Shown here: one piece after another, positions 1 through 6,600 of the stretch
How the letters are laid out: each line of letters begins with the position of its first letter
Position numbering within the stretch: the first letter of the stretch is position 1
Source of the DNA: Caldilinea sp.
Lineage (GTDB): Bacteria; Chloroflexota; Anaerolineae; Caldilineales; Caldilineaceae
NCBI GenBank assembly: GCA_026389955.1
Contig: JAPLGY010000387.1
Span: 1-6,600, forward strand
Direction of reading: 5' to 3'
Length of the DNA stretch: 6,600 bases
Notes under the pieces: model-generated
Databases searched by the model: none
The model's input: the letters and a program-made list of their open reading frames with translations, nothing else
Told to the model about the DNA's origin: nothing
Program-made: the position numbers and the translations under genes

Positions 1-1
1 G

Positions 2-4921
<4,920 letters not shown>

Positions 4922-4925
4922 AGAC

Positions 4926-4977
4926 GGAGGAGCATGGTATGCGCCGGCAAGCAGAGCAACTGTTTCGATTTGCGTGA
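4926..4977 (+). other. Strong ribosome-binding site followed by a 12-codon mini-ORF
   Basis: Five bases after the macroglobulin stop codon ends at 4921 lies GGAGG (4926-4930), the best Shine-Dalgarno match in the intergenic region. An ATG at 4939, 8 bases downstream (good spacing), opens MRRQAEQLFRFA, which stops at 4975-4977. A second ATG at 4934 (spacing only 3) opens a 22-codon frame that stops at 5000-5002. The layout resembles the start of a translationally coupled downstream gene that is now broken, or a leader peptide. The peptide is too short to assign, and coding status is unproven. Confidence 0.3.
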
Positions 4978-5208
4978 TATCGTCGGTCTATGGGAAACTT
5001 GATTCGTGATTGGTTCGATGCGGACAAGTTCAGCTGTTGACCGAATGCGAGAAATCTGACACAGCATGCCTATACAGACTCACGATATCTTCCGTGATTT
5101 GCCGGCGTATACCGGGAAAAACTTGCCCGATACTCGAAGACTTGAACGGGGCAACAAGAGCTACTTTTTCGTGCTGGAAGAGTGCGTCGCCGCCCAAAGA
5201 TACTCAAG

Positions 5209-5242
5209 GCCCATAGGGGCGCCTGTACATGACCCTATGGGC
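5209..5242. repeat. Perfect 10-bp inverted repeat (GCCCATAGGG / CCCTATGGGC), possible operator or hairpin
   Basis: GCCCATAGGG at 5209-5218 is exactly complementary in reverse to CCCTATGGGC at 5233-5242, with a 14-base spacer. As RNA it would give a 10-bp stem of seven GC and three AU pairs. As DNA it is a dyad whose arm centres are 24 bases apart, just over two helical turns. It lies 59 bases upstream of the aldehyde dehydrogenase start, where an operator or a 5'-leader structure would sit. No T-run follows, so a standard intrinsic terminator is unlikely. Function is inferred from position only. Confidence 0.6.
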
Positions 5243-5301
5243 ACAGACGGTGCCGCCTCTTCCCTCTCTACAGCATACCGCCAGCGAAGCCGGGTGCAGC
5301 G

Positions 5302-6600
5302 ATGAAGCCCTTGCTCGACAAACTCACCCTGAAAGCCATCAACAGCGGCGTGTGCAGCGGACACAACCGCTGGATCACCGGTGCTGCCGCCCCGATCACC
5401 TCCGACAACCCGACGACTGGCGCAGCGATCGCGCAGGTGATTCCTGCCGACGCCGCTGCCTACGACACTATCGTTGCCGACGCGCAGACGGCTTTCCGGC
5501 AGTGGCGCAGCGTGCCAGCCCCCAAACGAGGCGAGGTGATTCGCGACCTCGGTGCTCTCCTGCGCGAATACCGCGAGCCGCTGGGCGAACTGGTCTCGTT
5601 GGAAACAGGCAAAATTCGCGCCGAAGGAGTGGGCGAGGTGCAGGAGATGATCGACATCTGCGATTTTGCCGTCGGCCTCTCGCGCCAGCTTTACGGACTG
5701 ACCATGCACTCCGAACGCCCTGCACACCGCATGTACGAGCAGTGGCACCCGATCGGACCTATCGGGATCATCACTGCCTTTAACTTCCCGGTTGCAGTCT
5801 GGTCGTGGAACGCCGCGCTTGCGGCGGTCTGCGGCGATACAATGGTCTGGAAACCAAGCGAGCTGGCGCCGCTCTGCGGGGTCGCAGTGCAGCACCGGCT
5901 GAGCGGCGTCTTCACACTGGCGGTCGGCACCGTCGGCCAACGCATGGCAGAGGATGCGCGGTTGCCGCTGATCTCCTTCACCGGCTCGATCCCAACCGGG
6001 CGCCGTGTGGCACAGACCGTCGCCGGTCGTCTCGGTCGCTCGCTGCTGGAATTGGGCGGCAACAACGCCATCCTCGTCTCGGACAAAGCCGACCTCGATC
6101 TGGCCACACGTGCGATTGTCTTCGGTGCGGTCGGCACGGCAGGGCAGCGCTGCACGAGCACGCGACGCATCATCGCGCACGAAACCATCGTCGATGAACT
6201 GGCAGCGCGGCTGGTCAACGCCTACCAGCAGGTGCGTATCGGCGACCCGCTGCAGCCAGGCACGTTGATGGGGCCGCTCATCACCCTGCATGCCGTCGAA
6301 TCGATGGTACGCGCCATCGAACGCGCAATGGCTGACGGCGGCCAGTTGCTCACCGGCGGCAGAGCACGCCCCGACATCGGCGCCCGCTTCGTCGAACCGG
6401 CAATCCTCCGTATGCCGGCGCAAAGCGCAATCGTGCGCGAAGAGACCTTTGCACCGATCCTCTATATCCTGACCTATCGCACCCTGGAGGAGGCTATCGA
6501 GTTGCACAACGGTGTGACGCAGGGACTCTCCTCTGCGATCTTCACCGACAGCCTGCGCGAGGCAGAGCAGTTCCTTTCAGCCGGTGGCTCAGACTGCGGC
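5302..6600 (+). CDS. ALDH7-family aldehyde dehydrogenase (AmaB/antiquitin-like), 3' end outside window
   Basis: Predicted cytoplasmic NAD-dependent oxidation of an aldehyde to an acid; characterised ALDH7 enzymes (human ALDH7A1, Pseudomonas AmaB, Pcd) act on alpha-aminoadipate semialdehyde/piperideine-6-carboxylate in lysine breakdown. Start: the ATG at 5302 is the first start codon after an in-frame TGA at 5230-5232, and the N-terminus (LKAINSGVCSG) aligns with the family; only a weak GGGTG (5292-5296) precedes it. Visible residues: GEVQEMIDICDFAVGLSRQ (111-129), the family hallmark, with Glu115 matching the substrate-contacting Glu121 of human ALDH7A1; FNFP Asn161; WKPSE Lys184; FTGS Gly228; general base Glu250 in LELGGNN; nucleophile Cys284 in GTAGQRCTSTRR, preceded by Arg283 (human Arg301); ETFAPILY. 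Glu250 to Cys284 spacing is the canonical 34. The window ends at SDCG, about 75 residues short of a complete enzyme. Lys184 to Gly228 is 44 residues, about 12 fewer than in human ALDH7A1 (recalled sequence). Family is firm; exact substrate is inferred. Confidence 0.95.
   Translation, partial: MKPLLDKLTLKAINSGVCSGHNRWITGAAAPITSDNPTTGAAIAQVIPADAAAYDTIVADAQTAFRQWRSVPAPKRGEVIRDLGALLREYREPLGELVSLETGKIRAEGVGEVQEMIDICDFAVGLSRQLYGLTMHSERPAHRMYEQWHPIGPIGIITAFNFPVAVWSWNAALAAVCGDTMVWKPSELAPLCGVAVQHRLSGVFTLAVGTVGQRMAEDARLPLISFTGSIPTGRRVAQTVAGRLGRSLLELGGNNAILVSDKADLDLATRAIVFGAVGTAGQRCTSTRRIIAHETIVDELAARLVNAYQQVRIGDPLQPGTLMGPLITLHAVESMVRAIERAMADGGQLLTGGRARPDIGARFVEPAILRMPAQSAIVREETFAPILYILTYRTLEEAIELHNGVTQGLSSAIFTDSLREAEQFLSAGGSDCG

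Larger units (their letters stand above)
4922..5301. other. Intergenic region with no convincing gene
   Basis: These 380 bases separate the two genes. G+C is about 53% by hand count (190 of 360 bases, 4921-5280), against roughly 65-68% in sampled gene lines. Contents seen: a GGAGG at 4926-4930 followed by two overlapping mini-ORFs (4934-5002 and 4939-4977); a 79-codon open frame at 5066-5305 without a ribosome-binding site; a perfect 10-bp inverted repeat at 5209-5242; and a pyrimidine-rich run at 5255-5269. No hairpin followed directly by a T-run was found, so no intrinsic terminator can be placed. No -35/-10 pair with good spacing was found; TTGACC at 5037 has no matching -10. No tRNA or recognisable RNA element is visible. 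Confidence 0.7.

Noticed and set aside
5037..5076. TTGACC (5037) and TATACA (5071) as a promoter
   Set aside because: The gap between the two hexamers is 28 bases, far from the 16-18 needed, and no acceptable -10 lies 17 bases after TTGACC.
4976..5090. GATATCGT (4976) and ACGATATC (5083) as an inverted repeat
   Set aside because: Eight bases built around a GATATC palindrome, about 100 bases apart with no extension of the pairing; easily chance.
5125..5170. Possible intrinsic terminator ahead of the T-run CTTTTTC at 5164
   Set aside because: Only a weak 4-bp CCCG/CGGG pairing is found, and it ends more than 10 bases before the T-run.
5010..5216. Plus-strand 68-codon frame in the intergenic region
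   Set aside because: No ribosome-binding site, unrecognised Cys-rich product, and AT-richer composition than the neighbouring genes; most simply a chance frame.
5229..5783. Plus-strand 184-codon frame overlapping the start of the aldehyde dehydrogenase
   Set aside because: It is out of frame with the ALDH, very Arg-rich, without a motif, and overlaps a well-supported gene almost completely.
5161..6507. Minus-strand open frame of about 448 codons antisense to the aldehyde dehydrogenase
   Set aside because: The + strand frame over the same bases encodes a clear ALDH7 protein with catalytic Glu and Cys. The antisense frame has no recognisable motif and begins inside the coding sequence.

Overview
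The window looks like ordinary chromosomal DNA from a high-GC, free-living bacterium. It holds two protein-coding genes on the + strand, each cut by a window edge, separated by about 380 bases with no convincing gene. The best guess for the lineage is Chloroflexota (Anaerolineae/Caldilineae-like). This rests on the overall style of the alpha-2-macroglobulin (SbsA-like Ig domain in front, PYECNEQ thioester, glycine-rich bait loop, [15 protein letters not shown] C-terminus) and is an inference from family resemblance, not proof.

Layout. From the left edge to 4921 runs the C-terminal 1,639 codons of a very large bacterial alpha-2-macroglobulin, a thioester-dependent protease trap exported from the cytoplasm. 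The domain order can be followed: Ig-like domain, MG2, MG3, MG4, MG5, MG6 with bait region, A2M domain, thioester domain and C-terminal MG10-like domain. The signal peptide and first domains lie outside the window. From 4922 to 5301 the sequence is clearly less GC-rich (about 53% G+C by hand count of 4921-5280). It carries a Shine-Dalgarno-like GGAGG followed by tiny ORFs, and a perfect 10-bp inverted repeat about 60 bases upstream of the next gene. From 5302 to the right edge is the first 433 codons of an ALDH7-family aldehyde dehydrogenase (AmaB/antiquitin type, lysine-catabolic piperideine-6-carboxylate dehydrogenase in characterised members). Its catalytic residues are intact, but it appears about 12 residues shorter than usual in the NAD-binding Rossmann region.

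The two genes have no evident functional link. One is a cell-envelope defence protein and the other a cytoplasmic metabolic enzyme, and the gap between them argues against a shared operon. The pbpC gene that often accompanies bacterial alpha-2-macroglobulins is not found downstream. I see no mobile element, CRISPR array, RNA gene or new multi-gene system. The observations most worth a second look are the in-frame shortening of the ALDH, the inverted repeat upstream of it, and the ribosome-binding site with aborted ORFs directly behind the macroglobulin stop codon.
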